Source of the DNA: JAKPAM01 sp047601745
Lineage (GTDB): Bacteria; Pseudomonadota; Gammaproteobacteria; Burkholderiales; Burkholderiaceae_E
Length of the DNA stretch: 64,000 nt
NCBI GenBank assembly: GCA_047601745.1
Contig: JASGIS010000001.1
Span: 310,001 to 374,000, forward strand
Direction of reading: 5' to 3'
Below are positions 8,576 to 17,201 of the stretch, in pieces; position 1 is the first letter of the stretch, and every line of letters starts with the position of its first letter. The notes under the pieces are model-generated. The model ran no database searches. It was not told where the DNA came from and saw nothing but the letters and a program-made list of their open reading frames with translations. Both the position numbers and the translations under genes were made by a program.

Positions 8576-8601
8576 GAGGCACCGGCGACGTGCGGTGCCT
8601 C
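8576..8601. terminator. Hairpin between convergent genes, possible terminator
   Basis: GAGGCACCG (8576-8584) pairs exactly with CGGTGCCTC (8593-8601) over an 8-nt loop. It lies between the convergent anti-sigma gene and the minus-strand gene at 8600, and touches that gene's stop codon. On the plus strand the stem is followed by ACTTCACTTT, a weak U-rich tract. Confidence 0.45.
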
Positions 8602-9172
8602 ACTTCACTTTGAGCACGTCCAGTTGCCAGACCGACCGGGCGAAAGACGCTTGACGCTCCCCTTCCGGCAAACGGTCGTACGGATAGATCACGAACAGCG
8701 GCCCCTTGTCGCGCGCGGACATGAGCTTGCCGTCCATGCGCAGTGCGACGATCACGTCGTGCGCCTCGACGTCCGCGAACGGGATGTCGGCGGTGAAATC
8801 GTTCACCGCGATGGCTTCGATGCGGGTGCCGCGGACGCCGGCGTCGGCGAACACGTCCCGCATCAGCGGCCCCTGGAACGACACGGGGCGCAGGTACCAG
8901 GGCGTCGCCAGTTCGTAGGTTCGCTGCGGCAGCGCCTCCAGCGCCCGCATGTCGAACGGGGTCCGATGGCCTTCGCTTTCCACGGTCAGCACGATCTTGC
9001 CGGGGAATGCCGGTTGCATGGGCACCACGACGCTGCGCGGATGGATGGACACCGCGACGAGCACGGCCACGACCATGAGCGACGCCAGCCAGAACGCGCC
9101 GAGCAGCATGAGGCGCCTGCCCGTACTGCGGCGACGGCGCTCCGTGCGCCGGCCTTGCGGGAGAGCCGTCAT
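8600..9172 (-). CDS. Membrane-anchored molybdopterin-oxidoreductase-fold protein
   Basis: 190 residues: a basic N-terminus, one membrane segment (about 21-43) and a periplasmic domain. The LRPVSFQGPLMRDVFADAG segment and ADIPFADV resemble the sulfite-oxidase/molybdopterin-binding fold, in a shortened form frequently encoded next to c-di-GMP or GGDEF signalling proteins. I see no clear cofactor Cys. Its start overlaps the stop of the HD-GYP gene by 4 bp (ATGA), so the two are co-translated and may act together as a ligand-binding accessory and sensor. Confidence 0.65.
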   Translation of the reverse strand: MTALPQGRRTERRRRSTGRRLMLLGAFWLASLMVVAVLVAVSIHPRSVVVPMQPAFPGKIVLTVESEGHRTPFDMRALEALPQRTYELATPWYLRPVSFQGPLMRDVFADAGVRGTRIEAIAVNDFTADIPFADVEAHDVIVALRMDGKLMSARDKGPLFVIYPYDRLPEGERQASFARSVWQLDVLKVK

Positions 9173-12063
9173 GCCACCTTCTCCTGGCGCGCGGCGCGCA
9201 GGAGTGCCTCGGTATCCACGTCATCGATCTGCGCGGGATTCATGAAGGCCCGCGCATAGTCCAACCACACACGGCTGCGCACGAAGTACTGGTACAGCTC
9301 GGGATCCAGGTGCCCGTTCCTGCACATCGTGGCCATGATGCCCAGCGATTCGGACAGCGTCTTGGACGGCTTGTAGGGACGGTCGGCCGCCGTCAGCGCC
9401 TCGAACACGTCCACCAGCGCCATGATCCGCTCGGTGGTGTCCAGTTGCTCGCCGCGCAGGCGGCGCGGATAGCCGTTGCCGTCCATGCGCTCGTGATGGT
9501 TGGCCGCGATGTCGGGCACCCGTTCGAGGTGGGGCGGCCAGGGCAGGCTCTTGAGCATGATGAGCGTCTGCACGATGTGGTCGTTGATCGCGAAGCGGTC
9601 TTCGTCGGTGAGCGTGCCGCGCCGGACGGCCAGGTTGTGCAGCTCGCCCAGGTTCTGCCTGAATCGAGGCAGCTTCATGTCGAAGCCCCACAGATTGCGT
9701 GGATCGCCGCGTTCCACCGGCGGCCGTCGCGCGTCGTCCCAGGGCACGATGTGGTGCGGACGGTCGGCCAGCAGGCGCTCGACGGCCGGCAACGAGGGCG
9801 GCTCGCGACGGCTGTCGGCAAGCCGCTGGCTTGCCTGCGCATCCAGCCCCAGCGTGTCGTCGAAGTGGCGCTGCCAGGTCTGCGCGCCGATCGCATGCAA
9901 ACGTTCGACGGCGTCGTCGGACAGGAATTCGCCCCCGACATTGCACTCGGCGACGAAGCGGAAATCCTCTTGCAGCCGTGCCCGGTCCGCATCGCGCTGC
10001 GCCTCGGCGACGAGCGGGTTTTCGCCGTGCAGTTGCGCCCGCAGGCAGCAGATCTCGGCATCGCGCCAGAGCACTTCGAAGCGCATGCGGACTTCGTGGA
10101 TGCGGTTGTAGACGGCTTCCAGCTTGGTGGCCTTGTCCATGATCTGCTCGGGGCTCGTCACCTTGCCGCAATCGTGCAGCCACGCTCCGAGGCGAAATGC
10201 CTGGCGTTCGTCCTCGTCGAGATGGAAGTCGGCGTAGGGCCCGCTGGTCTCGCTCTGCATGCGGTCGGCCAGCAGAATCGCCAGTTGAGGCACCCGCTCG
10301 CAATGTCCGCCGGTATAAGGGCTCTTGGCGTCGATGGCGTCGGCGAGGATGCGGGTCACGGACTCGAACAGCTCGCGCTGCGCCTCGATGAGCCGGTGCG
10401 TCTCGATCGCGACCGCGAGCATGCCCGTCAAACGGTCGGCGAAGGCCAGGAATTCAGGGGCGGCATGATCCCGGTCTTCATCGTGCAACAGCACCAGCAG
10501 CCCGGGCGGCTGGCTGTGGCGGCCGGGCAATGCGAATACGATGCGGCGGCGGCCCGGGTCCGCAGCGCCCGCCAGCGCGGCATCCCCCTCTTCCACGCTC
10601 ATCGAATCACCGAGCGTATCTTGCTCGCCGAACGCGGCGGCGCGGACCAGGCCGGGGCGCTCGCGATCGAACAGATACACCGCGCCGCCTCGGCAGCGCG
10701 TGGCATCGACGAACTTTTCCAGCACCTGGGCGAGCATGGTTTCGATGCGCGGTTCGGTGCCCAGCACGCTGCCGATCGCGAGCATCGACTCCATCGAGCC
10801 CGCTACCTTGTCCATCACGCCATTGAGCGCCCCCACCTCGCGCAGCGCCGAGACGGGCCGATCCCGGCGGCGGCGGAAATCGAAGCGCGACATCCGCAGC
10901 GCCTGCGCCGCAGCCCCCTCCAGCGCATGTCCGACCGTACTGCCGACCAGCCACCCGAACGGCAGGAACAGCACGATCAACGCGATCGACATCAGGATCA
11001 TGCGCGTGCGGTTCAGCACCAGCGCGCCCAGCAGTTCATCCAACGGAGCGGCGACCAGCAGCCGCAGGTCCACGCCGTCGATGCCGTCGAAGGGCAGCGT
11101 CACCCCGAACCACTCGCGTCCTTCGGACTCATAAGAGACGACCCGGCCATCGTCACCGGCCGCGTGCCGCAATCGCGAGAGCGCATCGATTCCCAGCGTA
11201 TCCAGCGAGCGCACGGTGAAGTCGTCCGAATCGGGCTTGCGCACCAGCAACGCTTCCATGTCGCGGTAGCCGATCACCTCGCCGTCCTTCTTCACCAGCG
11301 CCAGGGCGGCGCTCGGTGTCATGCGCAGGCTGCCCAACGCCTCGCCCAGGTCTTCGAGCGTCACGTCCACGGCCACGATGGCTTTGCCCGAATGCGACAG
11401 GCGCGACAGCGTGATGCCGACCTGGCGGGTCGAAAAGAAGACATAGGGCCCCGAGGTGACCGTGGCCACCGTATTCATCGCACCGAGGTACCAGGGCCGC
11501 TCGCGCGGATCGAACCGGTAGTCGGGCTCGGGTCGGCGCATCACGAGCTGGTGCTGGGCATCGTAGAACAGGTACTGTCCGTGCCGATCGCCGTCGTCGC
11601 CACGCTCCACCACCTGGACGAGGTAGTTGGCCTGGGGCGGCGCCTGGAAACGTTCGCGGACGTCGCGCCGGTCCAGCGCTCGCATCAGCAGGAAATCGCC
11701 GTTGCTGTAGCCGACGTGGATGGCCGACACCAGCGGATTGACGACAAGCGCGGTCGCCAGGGCGCCGCGCCTCGCCAACCGGTCGTCGAGTCGAACCGCA
11801 TCGGCGATGGGATCGAACGCCAGCGTGTGCAACGATATCGAACCGGGCTCGATGATCCGGCGCGAACGTTCGGCGACGATCTGGCTGGTCTCGCGCGCCG
11901 CCACCGCGGCCATGTCCAGCAGGATGGCCCGCGAGCCGTACCAACCGAGTGTGACCAGCGCTGCGGCGACGAGCGCCATGGCAGCCACCACCATGCCGGC
12001 AATGACGAGCCGCACGGGATGCGCACCGCTCACACGAGGCACTTGTGGCACGGATCTCCCCAT
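9169..12063 (-). CDS. dCache-GAF-HD-GYP signalling protein (c-di-GMP phosphodiesterase)
   Basis: 964 residues from the ATG at 12063 (an in-frame TTG at 12138 would add 25). Order: membrane helix near 20-45, a large periplasmic double-Cache sensor with PWYLGAMNTVATVTSGPY, a second membrane helix near 350-375, a GAF-like domain (about 430-570), and an HD-GYP domain. The HD part shows GGHCERVPQLA and WLHDCGKV; the GYP part shows NHHERMDGNGYPRRLRG, so metal-binding and signature residues are intact and hydrolysis of c-di-GMP is likely. A long insert separates the HD and GYP halves. No receiver domain is present. Confidence 0.9.
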   Translation of the reverse strand: MGRSVPQVPRVSGAHPVRLVIAGMVVAAMALVAAALVTLGWYGSRAILLDMAAVAARETSQIVAERSRRIIEPGSISLHTLAFDPIADAVRLDDRLARRGALATALVVNPLVSAIHVGYSNGDFLLMRALDRRDVRERFQAPPQANYLVQVVERGDDGDRHGQYLFYDAQHQLVMRRPEPDYRFDPRERPWYLGAMNTVATVTSGPYVFFSTRQVGITLSRLSHSGKAIVAVDVTLEDLGEALGSLRMTPSAALALVKKDGEVIGYRDMEALLVRKPDSDDFTVRSLDTLGIDALSRLRHAAGDDGRVVSYESEGREWFGVTLPFDGIDGVDLRLLVAAPLDELLGALVLNRTRMILMSIALIVLFLPFGWLVGSTVGHALEGAAAQALRMSRFDFRRRRDRPVSALREVGALNGVMDKVAGSMESMLAIGSVLGTEPRIETMLAQVLEKFVDATRCRGGAVYLFDRERPGLVRAAAFGEQDTLGDSMSVEEGDAALAGAADPGRRRIVFALPGRHSQPPGLLVLLHDEDRDHAAPEFLAFADRLTGMLAVAIETHRLIEAQRELFESVTRILADAIDAKSPYTGGHCERVPQLAILLADRMQSETSGPYADFHLDEDERQAFRLGAWLHDCGKVTSPEQIMDKATKLEAVYNRIHEVRMRFEVLWRDAEICCLRAQLHGENPLVAEAQRDADRARLQEDFRFVAECNVGGEFLSDDAVERLHAIGAQTWQRHFDDTLGLDAQASQRLADSRREPPSLPAVERLLADRPHHIVPWDDARRPPVERGDPRNLWGFDMKLPRFRQNLGELHNLAVRRGTLTDEDRFAINDHIVQTLIMLKSLPWPPHLERVPDIAANHHERMDGNGYPRRLRGEQLDTTERIMALVDVFEALTAADRPYKPSKTLSESLGIMATMCRNGHLDPELYQYFVRSRVWLDYARAFMNPAQIDDVDTEALLRAARQEKVA

Positions 12064-12155
12064 TTCTGACTGCAGAAACCAGGGCGGACCGGCGATGCGT
12101 GGAGAGCGCCCGTATTTCCCGATGCCATCTCGCCGCAAGGCGGCGATTCGCTTCG

Positions 12156-12203
12156 GAATCCGTGAACGAATCGGGCGTGACTGGTTCGTTCACCGATTCT
12201 CAG
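12156..12203. repeat. Dispersed palindromic element, short copy
   Basis: Left arm GAATCCGTGAACGAATC (12156-12172) and right arm GGTTCGTTCACCGATTC (12183-12199) pair at 15 of 17 positions around a 10-nt centre, followed by TCAG. The same arms flank a longer element at 61589-61750. Here it lies between ilvD-like (ending at 12289) and the HD-GYP start. Confidence 0.8.
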
Positions 12204-12288
12204 GCTCAGGAGTATAGCTCGCGTCCCGCCCCGGCCCGCAGCGCGCGCTTGCCGCTCGATTCATGCGCGGCATCAGGCACGGGGACGA

Positions 12289-14043
12289 TCACAACACGCA
12301 GCCGTAGTGCGCCGACGACACCAGGCGCACGTACTTGTCGTGCACCGAACCGGGCCGGATGCGGGCGCTCGAATCGGGCGCCTGCCAGGCCGCCAGCCGG
12401 CGTTCCAGCTCATCGTCGCCGACGTCGAGCGTGAGCGTGCGGGCGCCGGGGTCGATCGTGATGCCGTCGCCCTCCTGCACGACGGCGATCGGACCGCCGC
12501 GCGCCGCCTCGGGCGAGATGTGGCCGATCAGGATGCCGTGCGAGACGCCGGAGAAGCGGCCGTCGGTGATCAGCGCCACCTGCTCGCCCAGGCCCCGGCC
12601 CTGTAGCTGGATGGTCAGCATCACCATCTCGGGCATGCCGGGGGCACCCACCGGGCCGACGTTGCGCACGACGATCACGTCGCCAGGCCGGATGCGGCCG
12701 GCGCGGATCTCGGCCATCGTGTCGGCCTCGCTGTCGAACACCCGGGCCGGGCCGCGGAACACGCCGTTGGCCAGGGTCTTGCCCGAGAGCTTGAGCAGCG
12801 CGCTCTCGGGCGCCAGGTTGCCGCGCAGCACGCTGATGTGCTGGCCCGCGGGCGCCAGCGGCCGGCCAACCGGATGCACGATGTCCTGCGCCGGCAATTG
12901 CTCGAGCACCGGCACGTCGGCCAGGTTGTCGGCGAGCGTGCGGCCGGTCGCGGTGATCACGTCGCCATGCAGCAGGCCGTGGCGCAGCAGCTCCTTCATC
13001 ACCACCGGCACGCCGCCCAGCGCGTGCAGGCTGGGCATCGCATAAGGGCCGTGCGGCTGCAAGTTGACGATCAGCGGCACGCGGGCGCCGATCGCGTGGA
13101 TGCGCTCGATCGTGATCGGCACCTGCGCCTCGCGCGCCAGCGCCAGCAGGTGCAGATACAGGTTGGTGCTGCCGCCCATCGCGTACAGCGTGGTGATGGC
13201 GTTCTCGAACGCGCGCTCGCTAAGGATGTCGCGCGGCCGGATGTCCTGCGCGATCAGGCGGTACAGCGCCTGCACCGAGGCCAGCGCCTGGGCCCGCACG
13301 TCCGCATGGATGTCGCCGGCCGCGCCGTCGTCGGCCGGGTGCGAGGCGCCGCGCGGCAGCATCAGGCCGATCGCCTCGGCCGCGGTGCTCATCGTGTTGG
13401 CGGTGAACATCGCGCCGCAGGTGCCGCTGCCGGGCATCACGTTGCGTTCGAGCTCGGCGTACTGGGCGTCGCTGAGCCGGCCGGCCTCGTGGGCGGCGCG
13501 GCCTTCGGCCCAGTCCATGATCGTGATGTTGCGGCCCTTGGCCGCATAAGGCTCGAACGACACGGCGCCGGGCGAGGCCGTGCCCGGATAGACGACCAGG
13601 CCGAATGCATTGGTGCGCGCCAGCGGCATCATCGCCGCGGCGCCCGTCTTGTCGCAGCCCGAGATCACGATCATCGCCTGGCCGTGGTGGGCGCGGTGGC
13701 CGATCTCGAAGCAGTCGGCCACCACGTCGCGCGAGATCAGGCTGAAGCCGGCCGTGGGCGTGCCCTGGGTCAGCGCGTCGGACACGGCCGGCGCGCCCAC
13801 CACCAGGCCCTGGCCGCCCTGGGCCGCCACCGCATCGACCAGCAGATCGGCGATCGCGCGCACGCGGTTGTTGCAACGGTGCGCGTTGGTCCACGCGCTG
13901 GCGATCGTGACCACGGCATTGGCCCGGGCCGTGCGATCGGGATCGAAGCCCGCCGCTCGCACTTCGACGCGGCTGTTCTTCCAGTAGCCGGGCCTGTCGG
14001 CCTGCATGGGGTCGCGGATCTCGTCCTGCATGTCTCCTCGCAT
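12289..14043 (-). CDS. IlvD/Edd-family dehydratase (dihydroxy-acid or sugar-acid dehydratase)
   Basis: 584 residues. Three cysteines sit where the family binds its Fe-S cluster: C57 (HRCNN), C130 (SGCDKT) and C209 (GSGTCGA); the Lys after CD is the one that coordinates magnesium in relatives. The end reads SSAHYGCVL. The N-terminus is shorter and differs from true biosynthetic IlvD, so a pentonate-type sugar-acid dehydratase is as likely as valine/isoleucine biosynthesis. ATGs at 14043 and 14031 are both possible; GAGGAG lies only 2 bases before the second. It is monocistronic, next to a divergent repair methyltransferase. Confidence 0.88.
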   Translation of the reverse strand: MRGDMQDEIRDPMQADRPGYWKNSRVEVRAAGFDPDRTARANAVVTIASAWTNAHRCNNRVRAIADLLVDAVAAQGGQGLVVGAPAVSDALTQGTPTAGFSLISRDVVADCFEIGHRAHHGQAMIVISGCDKTGAAAMMPLARTNAFGLVVYPGTASPGAVSFEPYAAKGRNITIMDWAEGRAAHEAGRLSDAQYAELERNVMPGSGTCGAMFTANTMSTAAEAIGLMLPRGASHPADDGAAGDIHADVRAQALASVQALYRLIAQDIRPRDILSERAFENAITTLYAMGGSTNLYLHLLALAREAQVPITIERIHAIGARVPLIVNLQPHGPYAMPSLHALGGVPVVMKELLRHGLLHGDVITATGRTLADNLADVPVLEQLPAQDIVHPVGRPLAPAGQHISVLRGNLAPESALLKLSGKTLANGVFRGPARVFDSEADTMAEIRAGRIRPGDVIVVRNVGPVGAPGMPEMVMLTIQLQGRGLGEQVALITDGRFSGVSHGILIGHISPEAARGGPIAVVQEGDGITIDPGARTLTLDVGDDELERRLAAWQAPDSSARIRPGSVHDKYVRLVSSAHYGCVL

Positions 14044-14104
14044 CGCGTCGCGTTGGTCGCCGATCAATCATAGTCGGTCCGACGTCGCCGGCGGTGGTAT
14101 CGTT

Positions 14105-14713
14105 ATGGGTTTCCCTAAGCCGCCTCGACGTATCGCGATGACCGACGACGGACACCTGCTGTTCGACACGCCCATAGGCCGTTGCGGACTGGCCTGGCGC
14201 GACGGCGCGATCGCCGCGCTGCAGCTACCCGAGCCGGACGACGCGCGGACGCTGCGCCGCATGCTGCGGCACCTGACGGCCACCGGCCCCACCCCGCCCC
14301 GCGTGACGCCGGACCAGGCCCCCGATTGGGTGCGCGACGTCATCGCGCAGGTCGGCGCATTGCTGGCCGGCCAGCCGCAGCGCCTGCAGGACGTCCCGCT
14401 GGACCTGCGCGGCCTGCCGGACTTCGCCTGCCAGGTCTACGCGCTGTCGCGCACGATCGCGCCCGGCCGCACGCTGACCTACGGCGAGATCGCCCGGCGC
14501 CTCGACGCGCCAGGTGCGGCGCGCGCGGTCGGGCGGGCGCTGGGCGCCAATCCGTTCGCGATCATCGTGCCCTGCCACCGCGTGCTGGCGGCCAACGGGC
14601 GTTCGGGCGGATTCTCGGCCGATGGCGGCGCGCGGACCAAGCTGGCGCTGCTGGCGCTCGAAAGCCCGCGCGACACGCCGCCGGAAGACGATCTGTTCGG
14701 CTGGCGCACCTGA
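14105..14713 (+). CDS. ogt: Methylated-DNA-[protein]-cysteine S-methyltransferase
   Basis: Suicide repair protein that takes the alkyl group from O6-alkylguanine. The active site IVPCHRV (Cys acceptor) is followed by GRSGGFS, and TLTYGEIARRL forms the DNA-binding helix region. The N-terminal domain is a short Ogt-type alpha/beta domain. The ATG at 14105 has a GGTGG-like site 7 bases upstream; the ATG at 14138 would give a product 11 residues shorter and has no site. There is no Ada-type regulatory domain. It is convergent with mgtE across a repeat array. Confidence 0.9.
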   Translation: MGFPKPPRRIAMTDDGHLLFDTPIGRCGLAWRDGAIAALQLPEPDDARTLRRMLRHLTATGPTPPRVTPDQAPDWVRDVIAQVGALLAGQPQRLQDVPLDLRGLPDFACQVYALSRTIAPGRTLTYGEIARRLDAPGAARAVGRALGANPFAIIVPCHRVLAANGRSGGFSADGGARTKLALLALESPRDTPPEDDLFGWRT

Positions 14714-14728
14714 GCCGCGGCGAACGCG

Positions 14729-14821
14729 ACTCGGCGACTGAACGGCTCGGCGACTGAACGACTCAGCAACTCAGCAACTCAGCGGCTCAGCAGTTGAACG
14801 ACTCAGCGGCTGAACGGCTCA
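14729..14821. repeat. Tandem array of CAGC/CTGAACG-type units spanning the mgtE stop
   Basis: About ten degenerate units built from GACTCAGC, GGCTGAACG and CAACTCAG run from just after ogt up to and including the mgtE stop codon (14819-14821). No pairing strong enough for a terminator and no spacers as in CRISPR. Confidence 0.75.
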
Positions 14822-16396
14822 GAGGAACATCAGCGTCGCCAGCCCGAGGAAGATGAAGAAGCCCATGCTGTCGGTGGTGAACGTCAGCAGCACCGACGAG
14901 CCCATCGCCGGATCCCGGCCCAGGCGCTGCAGGCCGAGCGGCACCGCCATGCCGATCAGCGCGCCGACGACGAGGTTCAGCACCATCGCCAACGTCATCA
15001 GCGCGCCGAGCATCACGCCCTGCGGCGTGTCGCGGTAAAGCCACCAGGCCAGCAGGCCGGCGACGCTGCCCCAGGCCAGGCCGTTGAGCCCGGCGATCGC
15101 CAGTTCCTTGGTCAGCAGCCGGCGGGCGTTGCCGGGCGTGACCTGGCCGAGCGCGAGCGAACGGATGATCAGCGTCATCGTCTGGTTGCCCGAGTTGCCG
15201 GCGATGCCGGCGACGATCGGCATCAGCGCGGCCAGCGCGACGACGCGTTCGATCACGCCCTCGAAGCCGCCGATGACGCGCGACGCGAAGAACGCCGTGC
15301 ACAGGTTCAGCGCCAGCCACGGCCAACGGTTGCGCGCCGACGCCCAGACGTTCGAGAACAGGTCTTCTTCTTCGCGCAGACCGGCCTGCGACAGCAGGTC
15401 GGCCTCGCCTTCTTCACGAATGACGTCGACGACCTCGTCGACGGTCAGCCGCCCGATCAGGCGGTTGCGCGAATCGATGACCGGCGCCGACACCAGGTCG
15501 TAGCGTTCGAACGCCTGCGCGGCCTCGCCGGCGTCGTCGAGCGCCTGCAGCGTCAGCATGTCCGAGCGCAGCACGTCCTTGACCAGCGTGTCGGGCTCGT
15601 TGATCAGCAGCCGGTCCAGCGGCAGCGTGCCCTGCAGCACCTCGTTGCGGTCGACGACGAACACCTGGTCGGTATGGCCGGGCAGTTCGTCGAAGCGGCG
15701 CAGATAGCGCAGCACGGTTTCGAGCGAGACGTCCTCGCGCACCGTGACCAGGTCGAAATCCATCCGCGCGCCGACCGAGTCCTCCGGGTACGACATCGCG
15801 GCACGCAACTGCTCGCGCTCTTCGACGCTGAGGTTGGCCCGCACCTCCTCGACGACGTCGCGCGGCAGGTCCGGGGCCAGGTCGGCGATCTCGTCGGCGT
15901 CGAGCTGCTCGACCGCGCCGACCAGCTCCTCGCGGTCCATCGACGCGATCAGCGTCTCGCGCACCCCGTCCGAGGCCTCGAGCAGGATCTCGCCGTCGCG
16001 GTCGGCGCGCACCAGGTCCCAGACGATCAGCCGCTCGTCCAGCGGCAGCGCCTCGAGGATGTACGCGACGTCGGCCGAGTGCAGGTGATCGAGCTTCTGC
16101 CGCAGATCGTTCAGCGACTGCCGCTCGACCAGGTCCTCGACGAGCTGGTGCTTGTCCTCGCCTTCGCCGAAATTCTGGCGATGCGCGAGCTCGCGCAGCA
16201 GGTTGTGCTTGCGCAGCAGCTCCTGGACCTGCAGCAACGCGCGCGAGGCTTCTTCGGAATCGCGGCGCAGGATCGGCTCGGGATGCCGGAGCGATTCGCG
16301 CGCGCCTCCCCGGACCGCCGACTCATCGTCGGCGGACGCGCGGTCGGGACCCTGCGGCGGCTGGCCGGGGCCGGGAGGAAGGAGAGGATCACTCAT
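14819..16396 (-). CDS. mgtE: MgtE magnesium transporter
   Basis: 525 residues in the full MgtE layout: an N-terminal helical superhelix domain (about 75-200, ELPLDE-type repeats and VEELDADEIADLAPDLP-like stretch), two CBS domains (about 210-340) that sense cytoplasmic magnesium, a plug helix, and five membrane helices (about 355-525) with the pore signature AGNSGNQTMTL. Known function: gated magnesium uptake across the inner membrane. The first 40 residues are a Pro/Gly-rich extension. Confidence 0.95.
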   Translation of the reverse strand: MSDPLLPPGPGQPPQGPDRASADDESAVRGGARESLRHPEPILRRDSEEASRALLQVQELLRKHNLLRELAHRQNFGEGEDKHQLVEDLVERQSLNDLRQKLDHLHSADVAYILEALPLDERLIVWDLVRADRDGEILLEASDGVRETLIASMDREELVGAVEQLDADEIADLAPDLPRDVVEEVRANLSVEEREQLRAAMSYPEDSVGARMDFDLVTVREDVSLETVLRYLRRFDELPGHTDQVFVVDRNEVLQGTLPLDRLLINEPDTLVKDVLRSDMLTLQALDDAGEAAQAFERYDLVSAPVIDSRNRLIGRLTVDEVVDVIREEGEADLLSQAGLREEEDLFSNVWASARNRWPWLALNLCTAFFASRVIGGFEGVIERVVALAALMPIVAGIAGNSGNQTMTLIIRSLALGQVTPGNARRLLTKELAIAGLNGLAWGSVAGLLAWWLYRDTPQGVMLGALMTLAMVLNLVVGALIGMAVPLGLQRLGRDPAMGSSVLLTFTTDSMGFFIFLGLATLMFL

Positions 16397-16478
16397 CGCC
16401 CGCGCATCTTACAGACAGTTGCCGGCGGACGGGAACCGCCGGCGGACGGCGGGCGGGCGATCCCGCCGGCGCGGCGAC

Positions 16479-17201
16479 CTACGGCGCGTCGACCGCGCCG
16501 ATACCGCGCTGGATGATCGCCGCCCGCCGCGCCAGCGCGCTCGAGCCGCGGTTGACGTCGTAGTAGCGCGGCCGCGGCAGCATCGCCGCCAGGCGCGCGC
16601 TCTGCGGCACGCTCAGGCGGCCGGCGCCGATCCCGTAGTAGTGGCGCGCGGCGGCCTCGCAACCGAACACGCCGTTGCCCCACTCGGCGACGTTCAGGTA
16701 GATCTCGAGGATCCGGTCCTTGCTCATCATCGATTCGAGCATGTACGTGATGACCAGTTCCTGCGCCTTGCGGGCATAGCTGCGACTGCCGGACAGGAAC
16801 AGGTTCTTGGCCAGTTGCATCGTGATCGTCGAGCCGCCGCGCACGATGCGGCCGCGCGTCAGGTTCTGGTCATAAGCGCGTTCGATCGCATCCCAGTCGA
16901 CGCCGTCGTGCTCGGTGAAGTTCGCGTCCTCGGCGGCGATCACCGCGCGCTTCAGGCTCGGGGCGATCTGGTCGTACGACACCCATGCGTGCCGCAGCCG
17001 CGCCGACGGGTCGCCCTCGCGCAGCCGCGCCAGTTGCTCGCGCATGAACGAAGTCGAATCGGGATTGTGATCGCGCCACCACAGGATGTGCGCGAAGAAC
17101 CAGAACTGCAGCAGCAGCACGGCGGTGATCACCGCGGCGAGCGCCCAGGCGACGACGCGCCACGCCCATCCGCCGCCCGAGCGCGCGCGCTTCGTGCTCA
17201 T
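16479..17201 (-). CDS. mtgA: Monofunctional biosynthetic peptidoglycan transglycosylase
   Basis: 240 residues with one N-terminal membrane anchor (about 16-42) and a GT51 domain. Catalytic motifs are intact: EDANFTEHDG with E91 as probable general base, then GGSTITMQLAKNLFLS and KAQELVITYMLE. It polymerises lipid II into glycan strands at the outer face of the inner membrane; no transpeptidase domain. The ATG overlaps the aroE stop by 4 bp, which fixes the start and implies co-translation. Confidence 0.95.
   Translation of the reverse strand: MSTKRARSGGGWAWRVVAWALAAVITAVLLLQFWFFAHILWWRDHNPDSTSFMREQLARLREGDPSARLRHAWVSYDQIAPSLKRAVIAAEDANFTEHDGVDWDAIERAYDQNLTRGRIVRGGSTITMQLAKNLFLSGSRSYARKAQELVITYMLESMMSKDRILEIYLNVAEWGNGVFGCEAAARHYYGIGAGRLSVPQSARLAAMLPRPRYYDVNRGSSALARRAAIIQRGIGAVDAP

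Noticed and set aside
12289..14043. Certain assignment as ilvD of branched-chain amino acid synthesis
   Set aside because: The N-terminus and neighbours do not support it; sugar-acid dehydratases share all visible motifs.
14729..14821. Possible CRISPR array
   Set aside because: Units are short, directly adjacent and degenerate, with no unique spacers. The same holds for the other tandem arrays.
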